Source: JBIIUJ01 sp044340025
GTDB taxonomy: Bacteria; Pseudomonadota; Alphaproteobacteria; Caulobacterales; Aquidulcibacteraceae
Assembly (NCBI GenBank): GCA_044340025.1
Contig: JBIIUJ010000015.1
Coordinates: forward strand, 1-29,682
Direction of reading: 5' to 3'
Length of the DNA stretch: 29,682 nt
The position numbers and the translations under genes were made by a program. Positions within the stretch are counted from its first letter, which is position 1. The number at the start of each line of letters is the position of its first letter. This document shows, piece after piece, positions 1 to 6,838 of this stretch. Under the pieces are notes generated by a model. The model did not search any database, had not been told where the DNA came from, and worked only from the letters and a program-made list of their open reading frames with translations.

Positions 1-978
1 CACGGCCTCGTTGTCGGGCTTCACCCCGGGCGAGCGCGCGAAGGCGAAGGTGCAGGGCAGGCCCAGATCGTCTTCGAGGAAGTGGCGCAGGCCGCGCGCA
101 TAGGTTTCGGTCGCCACGATCGCAAAGCTGGCGGTGGCGAAGAAATCCTGCGTCACCGAACGCCACAGATCCCACAAGGGCTTGATCGTGGTGTGCTTTT
201 CGCGCTCGATGAAGGGCTCGGCGTCGAGCCCTGTGAGCTCGGCCAGCTTGCGCAGGAAAGCGATGGTGGAGGAAAGCCCGATCGGCGCCTGCAGATAGGG
301 CCGCTCCAGGGTCTCGCAGAGGCCGCGGCCAAACTCGCGATAGAGGCAGATGTTCACCTCGGCGTCGGCGAGCTTCTTCACGTCGGCGAGATGGCTTCCC
401 AGCGGGAAGACCATGTTGACTTCGCAGCCCAGCCCCTCAACGAGGCGGCGGATCTCGGCGAGATCGGAGGGCATGTTGAACACGCCATAGATCGGCCCGA
501 TCAGATTGACCTTGGGCTTGGCGCCGGGCGCGCGCGGCTTTGGAGCGGGCACCTTCTTGGGCCCGAATTGCGTCCAGAGCCAGGTGAGGGCCCGGTCTGC
601 GCTCTGCCACTGATCCTCATCGATCGTGCGCGGCAGGAAACGGGCGATGTTTGTGCCTTCCGGCGTCACGCCCCCGCCGATCATCTCCGAGATCGAACCG
701 GTGACGACCACGGCCGGGAGGTCCGGATCGAGCGTCTTCCACGCCCGCTTCATCGCGCCTTCGGTGCCGGTCTTGCCAAGTTCTTCTTCGCCAAGCCCGG
801 TGACGACAATCGGCAGCTCATGCGGCGGCAGACCGTCTGTGTAGTGCAACACGGAGGTGACCGGCAGGTTCTCGCAGCCCACCGGGCCGTCAATGATGAC
901 CTGCAGGCCCTTGATGGCGGTGAAGGCGTAGACCGCGCCCCAATAGCCGCCGGCCCGATCGTGATCGAGGATCAACAT
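1..978 (-). CDS. bchZ: BchZ, chlorophyllide a reductase subunit Z (partial, C-terminus beyond window)
   Basis: Subunit Z of the nitrogenase-like chlorophyllide a reductase (COR), which with BchY forms the catalytic component that reduces ring B of chlorophyllide a to the bacteriochlorin, receiving electrons from BchX. The ATG at 978 directly follows the TAG stop of bchY with no spacer, and GGGG lies about 6 nt upstream. The frame is open for 326 codons to the window edge; the family is usually near 490 residues, so roughly the last third is missing. Cys35, in the context GPVGCENLP, is the cluster-ligand cysteine expected from BchZ, and the N-terminal region (DHDRAGGYWGAVYAF) is typical of the family. 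It is last in the visible bchCXYZ run; puf genes often follow in purple bacteria but would lie outside the window. Confidence 0.96.
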   Translation of the reverse strand, partial: MLILDHDRAGGYWGAVYAFTAIKGLQVIIDGPVGCENLPVTSVLHYTDGLPPHELPIVVTGLGEEELGKTGTEGAMKRAWKTLDPDLPAVVVTGSISEMIGGGVTPEGTNIARFLPRTIDEDQWQSADRALTWLWTQFGPKKVPAPKPRAPGAKPKVNLIGPIYGVFNMPSDLAEIRRLVEGLGCEVNMVFPLGSHLADVKKLADAEVNICLYREFGRGLCETLERPYLQAPIGLSSTIAFLRKLAELTGLDAEPFIEREKHTTIKPLWDLWRSVTQDFFATASFAIVATETYARGLRHFLEDDLGLPCTFAFARSPGVKPDNEAV

Positions 979-2574
979 CTAGGTCCCCATCGCTTCTTCG
1001 GACTTGCGCAGAGCCGCCATCTGCTTGGCGTAGCGGGCCTTGAACTCGGGCCGATCCTCGGGCGTTTCTTCCCAGACGCCGGCGCTGGGGCCATGACCGA
1101 CGCCTTCGAAGAAGGCTTTCATCGTGTCGAACCGCGCCTTGTTGGCGAGGGCGGCATTGATCACCTGCGCCAGCGACCCGGCGCCGGCCGGCCCCATCAG
1201 CGGCCGCGCCGAGATGAGATTGGTGAAATAGAGCGAGGGGATCGCGCGCTCTTTGGCGTGCTGGACCACGGGCGTCGTGCCGATGGCGAGATCAGGCGCG
1301 AATGCGTCGACCGCCTGGATGTCCTGCTCCAGGCTCGCGCGATACTGGATGTGGCAGCCTTTGGCGGCGAGCCATTCCCGGTCCGGCTCGCTCCAGGGCG
1401 TGCGCGGCAAGGCGGTGCCGACATAGGGCACCTCCGCTCCGCTCTCGATCAGCAGACGTGCGACGAGCAGCTCGGAGCCCTCATAGCCCGTGACCGTGAT
1501 GCGGCCCTTGATGGGCTTGGCGGCGAGTGCGCCGCGGATGGCCGGCAGGATCCGGGCCTTCGCGGCGTCGATGCGGGCGTCGGTCACGCCAGCGGCTTTG
1601 CCGATCGCTTCCAGCCAGGCGGCCGTGCCGTCGAGACCCACTGGCGCCGAGCCCACGACCTTGCGGCCCGCCGCCTCGAACTCGCGCACGCTCGCGGTGT
1701 AGAAGGGGTGGATGGCCGCCACGGCGGCGCAATCGAGGGCGGCGTAAAGCTCGCGCCATTCGCGCGTGGGCACGACGGGTCCGGCGGAGAGGCCGAGCGG
1801 CTCCAGCATCATGCCGATGCCGACAGGATCGGCCGGGAACATCTCGCCCAGCAGCGTCACGGTCGGCAGGGCCTTGCGCTCGCGCGGGGCGGCGACGGGG
1901 CCGGCTTCGGCTTCGCTGCGGGCATATTTCAGCATCGCGCCGGCCAGCACGTCCTTGGCCTCGGCGTGGGTGGGCACGCCAAAACCCGGCACGTCGATGC
2001 CGATGATGCGCACCCCGTTGATTTCCTTGGGTAGAAGCTGCAGCGGCACGCCCGATGCGGTGGGCACGCACAGGTTGGTGATCACCACTGTGTCGTAGAG
2101 GGCGGGGTCGGCGAGCTTGTAGACCGCGTCGCGGATGTCCTCGAACAGCTTGCCGGTGACGAGCGTCTCGGAATTGAACGGCACATAGCCCACGGTGCGG
2201 CGCGCGCCGTAGAAATGGCTTGTGAACGTAAGGCCATAGACGCAGCAGGCCGAGCCGGAAAGCACGGTCGCGGTGCGACGCATCCGCAGGCCGACGCGCA
2301 GCGAACCGAAGGCCGGGCACATGCTCTGGGGCTGATCGTGCGGGCCTTGGGGATAATCCCTGGCGTATTGCTCGAGGATGGCGCTCTTGCCCGCGGCGGT
2401 GGCGGCGGCGCGCAGGGTGGCGGCGCCCGCGTGACAGCCAGCCTGCTCCGCTATCCCGGATGGGCCGGAGGCCCGATCCGGGACCTCTTGCGGGCGCGCC
2501 TGCCCGAGGTCCCGGCTCTCGCGATGCTCGGCCGGGATGACAGGCGCGTCTGAGGGAATGAAACGGTCATCCAT
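979..2574 (-). CDS. bchY: BchY, chlorophyllide a reductase subunit Y, with a repeat-derived N-terminal insertion
   Basis: COR subunit Y, partner of BchZ in the [4Fe-4S]-bearing catalytic heterotetramer. The ATG at 2574 lies 5 nt after the bchX stop and is the only canonical start before Met85. Cys86 (MCPAFG), Cys110/111 (SGSACCVYG) and Cys169 (NLCVPTASG) have the spacing of the cluster-ligand cysteines I recall for BchY (62/87/145), shifted by 24. The shift fits the oddity here: residues about 12-41 are encoded by a palindromic repeat that also occurs twice at 9248-9442. The family-like sequence resumes at GCHAG (residues 46-50). At 531 residues the protein is longer than the usual length of about 490-500. 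The stop abuts the bchZ start, indicating translational coupling. The function is secure; whether the insertion is tolerated is inferred from the intact frame. Confidence 0.95.
   Translation of the reverse strand: MDDRFIPSDAPVIPAEHRESRDLGQARPQEVPDRASGPSGIAEQAGCHAGAATLRAAATAAGKSAILEQYARDYPQGPHDQPQSMCPAFGSLRVGLRMRRTATVLSGSACCVYGLTFTSHFYGARRTVGYVPFNSETLVTGKLFEDIRDAVYKLADPALYDTVVITNLCVPTASGVPLQLLPKEINGVRIIGIDVPGFGVPTHAEAKDVLAGAMLKYARSEAEAGPVAAPRERKALPTVTLLGEMFPADPVGIGMMLEPLGLSAGPVVPTREWRELYAALDCAAVAAIHPFYTASVREFEAAGRKVVGSAPVGLDGTAAWLEAIGKAAGVTDARIDAAKARILPAIRGALAAKPIKGRITVTGYEGSELLVARLLIESGAEVPYVGTALPRTPWSEPDREWLAAKGCHIQYRASLEQDIQAVDAFAPDLAIGTTPVVQHAKERAIPSLYFTNLISARPLMGPAGAGSLAQVINAALANKARFDTMKAFFEGVGHGPSAGVWEETPEDRPEFKARYAKQMAALRKSEEAMGT
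2452..2541 (-). repeat. Palindromic intergenic-type repeat inserted in frame in bchY
   Basis: On the minus strand this segment begins GTCATCCCGGCCGAGC and ends ATCCGGGATA, matching the repeats at 9248-9340 and 9350-9442 along most of its length, including the internal GCGAGAGCCGGGACCTC block. The ends are inverted repeats (ATCCCGG / CCGGGAT). It is about 90 bp, a multiple of three, and is read through as codons 12-41 of bchY. The intergenic copies contain a TGA in the corresponding frame (within GCGTGACAAG); this copy has diverged there and stays open. Confidence 0.85.
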
Positions 2575-2579
2575 CGTGC

Positions 2580-3572
2580 TCAGACCGTGTCGTAGACGAC
2601 TTCGAGGGAGGGCTTGGGCGCGTAGCTCGCGCCGCGCAGATCGGCCTGGGTCGCGGGCGTCAGCTGGAAGCCGGCGCCGGTGGTTTCAGGGCTGAACAGG
2701 CCGAGCAGGCCGTCGCTGGAGAGCGGCGTCGGCCGGTGCGGCGGGCTCTCCGCCACATTGGTCGCCAACAGCTCGAACAGCGGGCCCCAGCGTTCGCCCG
2801 GGCGGCCGACGATCTGATAGTTCGCGCTCTTGCGGCGCAGGTCTTCGTCGGCCGGAATGGCGGCGAGCACCGGAATGCCCACGGTTTCGGCGAAACGCGC
2901 CGCCTCGCCCGTGCCGTCATCCTTGTTGATGACCATGCCGGCCACGCCGACATTGCCGCCGAGCTTGCGGAAATACTCCACCGCCGAACAGACGTTATTG
3001 GCGACATAGAGGCTTTGCAGGTCGTTGGAGCCGACCACGATCACCTTCTGGCACATGTCGCGTGCGATCGGCAGGCCGAAGCCGCCGCAGACCACGTCGC
3101 CCAGGAAGTCGAGCAGGACGTAGTCGAAGTCCCAATCGTGGAAGCCGAGCTTTTCCAGCGTCTCGAAGCCGTGGATGATGCCCCGGCCGCCGCAACCGCG
3201 TCCGACCTCCGGGCCGCCAAGCTCCATGGCGTAGACGCCGTCGCGGACAAAGCAGACGTCCTCGATCTTGATCTCTTCGCCGGCGAGCTTCTTTTTCGAG
3301 CTTGTTTCGATGATGGTCGGGCAGGCTTTGCCGCCAAACAGCAGGCTTGTGGTGTCGCTCTTCGGATCGCAGCCGATCAGCAGCACGCGCTTGCCCTGCT
3401 GGGCCATCATGTAGCTGAGGTTGGAGAGCGTGAAGCTCTTGCCGATGCCGCCTTTGCCATAGATGGCGATGATCTGGGTCTTCTTTGTGGGCTCGGCCGT
3501 CGGCACAGGATCGGGCTCGATCGCTGCTTCCTCACGCAACTGTTTTGCCGAGAGAAGAGTGATCTTGCTCAT
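2580..3572 (-). CDS. bchX: BchX, chlorophyllide a reductase iron protein
   Basis: ATP-dependent reductase (NifH/BchL-like) component of COR: a homodimer that passes electrons from ferredoxin to BchYZ, using MgATP and one shared [4Fe-4S] cluster. The P-loop GKGGIGKS is at residues 39-46. The cluster cysteines are Cys127 (GRGCGGRG) and Cys162 (DVVCGGF), as in the NifH superfamily. The protein has 330 residues. I chose the ATG at 3572 because it overlaps the bchC stop as ATGA and has a GAGAGGAAG Shine-Dalgarno just upstream; an ATG five codons earlier is less likely. An N-terminal extension of about 30 residues rich in Glu, Pro and Thr precedes the nucleotide-binding fold, as is common in BchX. 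It is cotranscribed with bchC, bchY and bchZ. Confidence 0.96.
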   Translation of the reverse strand: MSKITLLSAKQLREEAAIEPDPVPTAEPTKKTQIIAIYGKGGIGKSFTLSNLSYMMAQQGKRVLLIGCDPKSDTTSLLFGGKACPTIIETSSKKKLAGEEIKIEDVCFVRDGVYAMELGGPEVGRGCGGRGIIHGFETLEKLGFHDWDFDYVLLDFLGDVVCGGFGLPIARDMCQKVIVVGSNDLQSLYVANNVCSAVEYFRKLGGNVGVAGMVINKDDGTGEAARFAETVGIPVLAAIPADEDLRRKSANYQIVGRPGERWGPLFELLATNVAESPPHRPTPLSSDGLLGLFSPETTGAGFQLTPATQADLRGASYAPKPSLEVVYDTV

Positions 3573-4510
3573 GCGCTTCCTCTCCAATCCACGACCATTT
3601 TCAGGCAGTCCGCGTCCTCAAACGCGGTGCGATAGGCCGCTTCCGCCCCGCCCACGTGGGTGTGGTGGGTGACCAGTCCGCCAAACGACAGGGCGCCCGC
3701 CTCGATCAGCGCAGCGGTGGCGGCGATGTCGTCGGGCTTCCATTCGGCCGCGACCCGCAGGCGCGCCTCGCGCATGAAGGCCTGGGGGAAGGCGAAAGAG
3801 ACCGGCTTGTCGTAGAAGCCCGCAAGCACGACTTCCCCGCCGCGCGCGAGCCGGCCGATCAGGGTGTCGAGCAGATCAGCCGCGCCCGAAACATCATAGA
3901 TCGCGCGATAATCGCGGCGGTCGTCGTCGGCAGGGTCGATCACGTCATAGCCCTGCGCGCCGGCGCGGCGCATCGGGTTGGTCTCCCAGACCACGGGGGC
4001 GGGGCCGCCACGGGCGATCGCGATGCGGGCAAGCAGCCGGCCGAGCACGCCATGGCCGACGATGAGATCCGGGCCGGCGCCGTCCCCGCCCGCGATCGCA
4101 TGGAACGCGGTGGCGGCGAGCGCAAACAGCACTCCGTCTTCGGCGAGGTTGTCGGGCAGCGCGATGGCGCGCTCGCTCGACAGGAAGATGCGATGGGCCG
4201 CGCCGCCGAACAGGCCCTTGGCGTCGGCATAGCAGGTGGCGCCCGGCACGAAGACCGCCTCGCCCACCCGATGGAGGGCATTGCGGCCGGCATCGACCAC
4301 GCGACCGACGGATTCATAGCCCGGCACTAGCGGATAGCTCAGCCCCGGGAAGGGCGGCATCCGGCCGGTCCAGAGCAGGCGCTCGGTGCCCGTGCTCACG
4401 CCGGACCAGGCGACATCGACCATGACGTCGTTATCGCCGAGCTCGGTGAGCCCAACCCTGCGCACGGCGAGCTTCTGCGGCCCCTCCATGACGACAGCGT
4501 AGGTTTGCAT
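3569..4510 (-). CDS. bchC: BchC, 3-hydroxyethyl bacteriochlorophyllide a dehydrogenase
   Basis: Medium-chain dehydrogenase-like enzyme that oxidises the C3 1-hydroxyethyl group of the bacteriochlorin to acetyl, a late step to bacteriochlorophyllide a. Its 313 residues match the family. The N-terminal GroES-like half contains VSTGTERLLWTG and the region PLVPGYESVGRVVDAG; a Rossmann half follows (LIVGHGVLGRLLA). It is the first gene of the bchCXYZ run; the stop overlaps the bchX start (ATGA). The 94-nt gap to crtF holds a promoter-like element with a PpsR/CrtJ operator, so redox- and light-dependent repression is likely. A GGGAGGAAG Shine-Dalgarno precedes the ATG. Confidence 0.95.
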   Translation of the reverse strand: MQTYAVVMEGPQKLAVRRVGLTELGDNDVMVDVAWSGVSTGTERLLWTGRMPPFPGLSYPLVPGYESVGRVVDAGRNALHRVGEAVFVPGATCYADAKGLFGGAAHRIFLSSERAIALPDNLAEDGVLFALAATAFHAIAGGDGAGPDLIVGHGVLGRLLARIAIARGGPAPVVWETNPMRRAGAQGYDVIDPADDDRRDYRAIYDVSGAADLLDTLIGRLARGGEVVLAGFYDKPVSFAFPQAFMREARLRVAAEWKPDDIAATAALIEAGALSFGGLVTHHTHVGGAEAAYRTAFEDADCLKMVVDWRGSA

Positions 4511-4547
4511 TCGGCTTCCTCCCGGGCCGGGCTCTCCGCCCGTGTGT

Positions 4548-4579
4548 TGTCAGGTTAAATTGACATTGCAGAGTGTCAA
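4548..4579 (-). promoter_or_regulatory. bchC promoter with PpsR/CrtJ operator
   Basis: Positions 4548-4565 read TGTCAGGTTAAATTGACA, an exact TGT-N12-ACA match to the PpsR/CrtJ operator of purple bacteria. An overlapping inverted repeat, TGACA-N8-TGTCA, spans 4561-4578. Read on the minus strand, TTGACA at 4579-4574 makes a good -35 box; a weak -10 (TAACCT) lies 16 nt downstream inside the operator. This arrangement fits repression by PpsR occluding RNA polymerase at bchC. The operator match is seen; the promoter boxes are inferred. Confidence 0.75.
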
Positions 4580-4604
4580 TCTGGTGCGACGCCTCTGTCG
4601 CACG

Positions 4605-5843
4605 TCAGAGCGCCGCTTCCACTGTCGCGACCAAGAGGCGGGCATTGAGCGGCGTGCGGGTGCGCGCGAGGCGGCAGCGGGCGAAGCCCGCCGCACGCGC
4701 CATGGCGCTGAGTTCGGCGGGGGTGCGGGGCCGTCCTTGCCCCATGGCGAACAGATAGAGGCCGAAAAATGCTTCGCCTGAGGCCTCCGCCCCCGGCGTG
4801 GCCGCCATTGGCTCGCCGATCAGAAGCGTTCCGCCTTGCGGCAGCGCCGTCCGACAGGCGGACAGAAGCCGCATGACAGCGGCGTCGTCGTGGTCGTGGG
4901 CCACGCGCATCAGGCTGATCACGTCGGCGCCGCGCGGGAGCGGATCGGCCAGAAAGTCGCCCCCGAAGGCCTGCGCCCTCTCTGCAAGGCCGGCTACGGC
5001 GAAGCGCGCCGTGGCGCGCTGCGCCACCGCCGGCAGGTCAAACAGCATCAGGCGCAGGTCTGGCGCGCGCTTCGCGGCGGCGCAAAGGAAGCCCCCTTCC
5101 CCGCCGCCCACGTCCAGAAGCGTGCGATGGCGCGAGAGGTCGTAGGCGTCGAGCACCTCGCCGGAGACAAACTCCTGGCTTGCCGCCATGAGCGCGGAAT
5201 AGTCGGCCACCGCTGCGGCTTCGAGACCGGAAGGGTCGCTGGCGCGCACATAGCCCCAGAAGTCGGCCAGCGCTCCGCCGCCGCCCCGGCGCAACAGCGC
5301 CACCGGATCGGCAAGGTCGGCATAAAGCAGCCGGTGATGCGCCATCATGGCGGCTACGCCCGGCGTCGCGCGCATCGCTGCGCCAAGCGGGCCAAGCGCG
5401 TATCGGTCCGGGGGCAGCGCCTCGAGCAGGCGCAGGCTGGCGGCGGCCTTGAGCAATCGTGTCGCCCCTGCGGCCGGCAGGCCGGCGCGGCGCGCAATCT
5501 CGGTCTGCGCGAGCGGCCCGTCCGCCAGGAGGCCGAAAAGGTCGAGCGAGACGCAGGCCGACAGCGTCTGGGAGTAGGCGAAGCCCGCGAGGATATCGAA
5601 CAGGGCGCGCGCCTCGCGCCGGGCGATCCCTCGGGTCAGGGGAAAATCTGCGGCGAAGCGATGGAAGGCTGGCGAGCCGAGCAGACGATTGCGCCAGCCG
5701 ATCAGGCGCGCGCCCCCGGTGGGGGGGGGGGGGGGGGGCGGGGGTTGGGGGTTGGGGCGCGCGCCCTCCGGCGCCCGGCGGGGGCCGGGCTCGTCCCCCC
5801 AGGGGCGATCACCCGCATCGCGCAGCGTCAGGGTCGCAGCCAC
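4605..5843 (-). CDS. crtF: CrtF, hydroxyneurosporene-type carotenoid O-methyltransferase
   Basis: SAM-dependent O-methyltransferase that methylates the tertiary 1-hydroxyl of acyclic carotenoids (spheroidene/spirilloxanthin route). The N-terminal helical/winged dimerisation part includes GWRNRLLGSPAFHRF (from residue 49) and ARALFDILAGFAYSQ; the SAM site is LLDVGGGEGG and the C-terminal catalytic fold follows. I chose the GTG at 5843: it lies 17 nt after the crtE stop, has a GGAAGGGA Shine-Dalgarno about 7 nt upstream, and is the only canonical start I find between the crtE stop and the conserved core in this frame. Residues about 14-45 are odd: proline-rich, encoded by an 18-base C run (G run on the plus strand), and absent from CrtF proteins I know. 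A one-base change in the run would break the frame. Confidence 0.9.
   Translation of the reverse strand: MAATLTLRDAGDRPWGDEPGPRRAPEGARPNPQPPPPPPPPTGGARLIGWRNRLLGSPAFHRFAADFPLTRGIARREARALFDILAGFAYSQTLSACVSLDLFGLLADGPLAQTEIARRAGLPAAGATRLLKAAASLRLLEALPPDRYALGPLGAAMRATPGVAAMMAHHRLLYADLADPVALLRRGGGGALADFWGYVRASDPSGLEAAAVADYSALMAASQEFVSGEVLDAYDLSRHRTLLDVGGGEGGFLCAAAKRAPDLRLMLFDLPAVAQRATARFAVAGLAERAQAFGGDFLADPLPRGADVISLMRVAHDHDDAAVMRLLSACRTALPQGGTLLIGEPMAATPGAEASGEAFFGLYLFAMGQGRPRTPAELSAMARAAGFARCRLARTRTPLNARLLVATVEAAL
5705..5765. repeat. G18 homopolymer within a G-rich inverted repeat in the 5' part of crtF
   Basis: The plus strand carries 18 consecutive G (5721-5738), then C, G5, TT, G5, TT, G4. 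The tract is flanked by inverted arms GGCGCGCGCCCC (5705-5716) and GGGGCGCGCGCC (5754-5765). It lies in the crtF coding region, where it gives a run of eight prolines. Homopolymers this long are prone to slippage and also to sequencing or assembly error. The run of G-blocks could also form a G-quadruplex on the strand that is the template for crtF. Confidence 0.9.
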
Positions 5844-5860
5844 GCCGCCGTCCCTTCCGG

Positions 5861-6721
5861 TCAGGCGGCGCGCACAAGGCTCTTGGGTGCCAGCCGGCGC
5901 GCCTGGAGCCGCACAAGGTCCGACAGGGCCTCCCGCCCGGCGCAGGGCGGGATGGAGGCGGCGGCCTGTTCCACAAGGCCTTCCAGCCGGGCGAGCGCGC
6001 CATGCAGCCCCAGCCGCGCGACGGCGTTGGGGCGCTGCCGGGCCGCATCCTGATGCAGCGGCTTGCCGCACCCCTCATCGCCCACCGCATCGAGCAGATC
6101 GTCGGCCACCTGATAGGCTTCGCCGAGCAGCGCGCCGAGCGCCCGCCACGGACCGGGGTCCGCGCCAGCCGCCATCGCCCCGCCCATGGTGGCGGCCACG
6201 AAAAGCGCGCCGGTCTTGGCGCAATGATAGGTTTCAAGCGGCGCGTCCGGCTCGCTCTCCCAGGCCTGGCCCGCCACGAGGCCTGAGGGGGCGCCGGCCG
6301 CGCGCGCGATGGCGGAAAGCAGGCCCGGCAGCCTGGCGGGCGCGGCCGCGGCCCCGCGCGCCAGCGTCTCGAACGCCTGCACGATCAGCCCATCGCCAGC
6401 GAGCACCGCAATCGCCTCGCCATGAAGCGCATGGACAGAGGGCCGCCCCCGGCGCTCGGCCGCGTCGTCGAAGCAGGGCAGGTCGTCATGGACGAGCGAG
6501 GCGCAGTGCAGAAGTTCCACCGCCGCCGCTGTGGCCTCGATCAGAGGCGCGGCGTCCCCGCCGCAGGCGAACCCTACCGAGAGGCAGAGCCGTGGCCGCA
6601 CGCGCGCGCCGCCTGGAAAAACCGCATGGCGCATCGCGGCCGCGAGCGTCGGCGGGCTTCCCGCCTCCATCCGCGCAATCGCGGCTTCCAGCGCTGTTTC
6701 GATGCGGCCCGCCAGATCCAT
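5861..6721 (-). CDS. crtE: CrtE, geranylgeranyl diphosphate synthase
   Basis: Polyprenyl synthetase making GGPP for carotenoids and the bacteriochlorophyll tail. The first aspartate-rich motif is LVHDDLPCFDD (Asp79/Asp80); the second is QVADDLLD. GGARVRPRL near residues 37-45 is the usual substrate-binding GGKRxRP region. The chosen ATG at 6721 is preceded by CAGGGAG at suitable spacing and gives 286 residues, normal for the family; an upstream ATG would add 14 residues that include the regulatory region. It is cotranscribed with crtF (17-nt gap) and divergent from crtD. Confidence 0.94.
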   Translation of the reverse strand: MDLAGRIETALEAAIARMEAGSPPTLAAAMRHAVFPGGARVRPRLCLSVGFACGGDAAPLIEATAAAVELLHCASLVHDDLPCFDDAAERRGRPSVHALHGEAIAVLAGDGLIVQAFETLARGAAAAPARLPGLLSAIARAAGAPSGLVAGQAWESEPDAPLETYHCAKTGALFVAATMGGAMAAGADPGPWRALGALLGEAYQVADDLLDAVGDEGCGKPLHQDAARQRPNAVARLGLHGALARLEGLVEQAAASIPPCAGREALSDLVRLQARRLAPKSLVRAA

Positions 6722-6747
6722 GCGCGGTCTCCCTGCCTCGCTGCCAT

Positions 6748-6778
6748 CAAGTGTCCAGATCACTTGTCACTTGAAGTG
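6748..6778. promoter_or_regulatory. crtE-crtD divergent control region with repeated CACTT(G) half-sites
   Basis: The 117-nt region between the divergent crtE and crtD starts contains CAAGTG (6748-6753), CACTTG (6761-6766) and the perfect palindrome CACTTGAAGTG (6768-6778), so four copies of the same half-site lie within 31 nt. Near-matches to the PpsR operator occur (TGTC-N10-GTCA from 6752) but no exact TGT-N12-ACA. The spacing suggests operator sites for a regulator shared by both operons. No convincing -35/-10 pair was found. Confidence 0.45.
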
Positions 6779-6838
6779 TCTCGCAGGTTGATCACATGCT
6801 GTGGGCGAGTCAACGAGACGGGGAGGCGCGTCCGCGCC

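Noticed and set aside
1197..1424. Several short Arg/Ser/Pro-rich open frames opposite or out of frame with bch, crt and other genes
   Set aside because: Each lies wholly inside a well-supported gene and has the biased composition of shadow frames; none has a plausible ribosome-binding site together with a recognisable domain.
82..2034. A 650-codon plus-strand open frame across bchZ and bchY
   Set aside because: It is antisense to two recognisable chlorophyllide reductase genes, crosses their junction, and has no family motifs; long antisense frames are expected in GC-rich DNA.
2320..2574. Alternative BchY start at Met85, making the repeat non-coding
   Set aside because: It would remove the family-conserved GCHAG region and leave the first cluster-ligand cysteine at position 2; the frame from 2574 is open and correctly spaced from bchX.
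6748..6800. PpsR/CrtJ operators between crtE and crtD
   Set aside because: Only sites with one mismatch in the outer triplet were found (TGT-N12-TCA); none matches TGT-N12-ACA, so they are not listed as PpsR sites.
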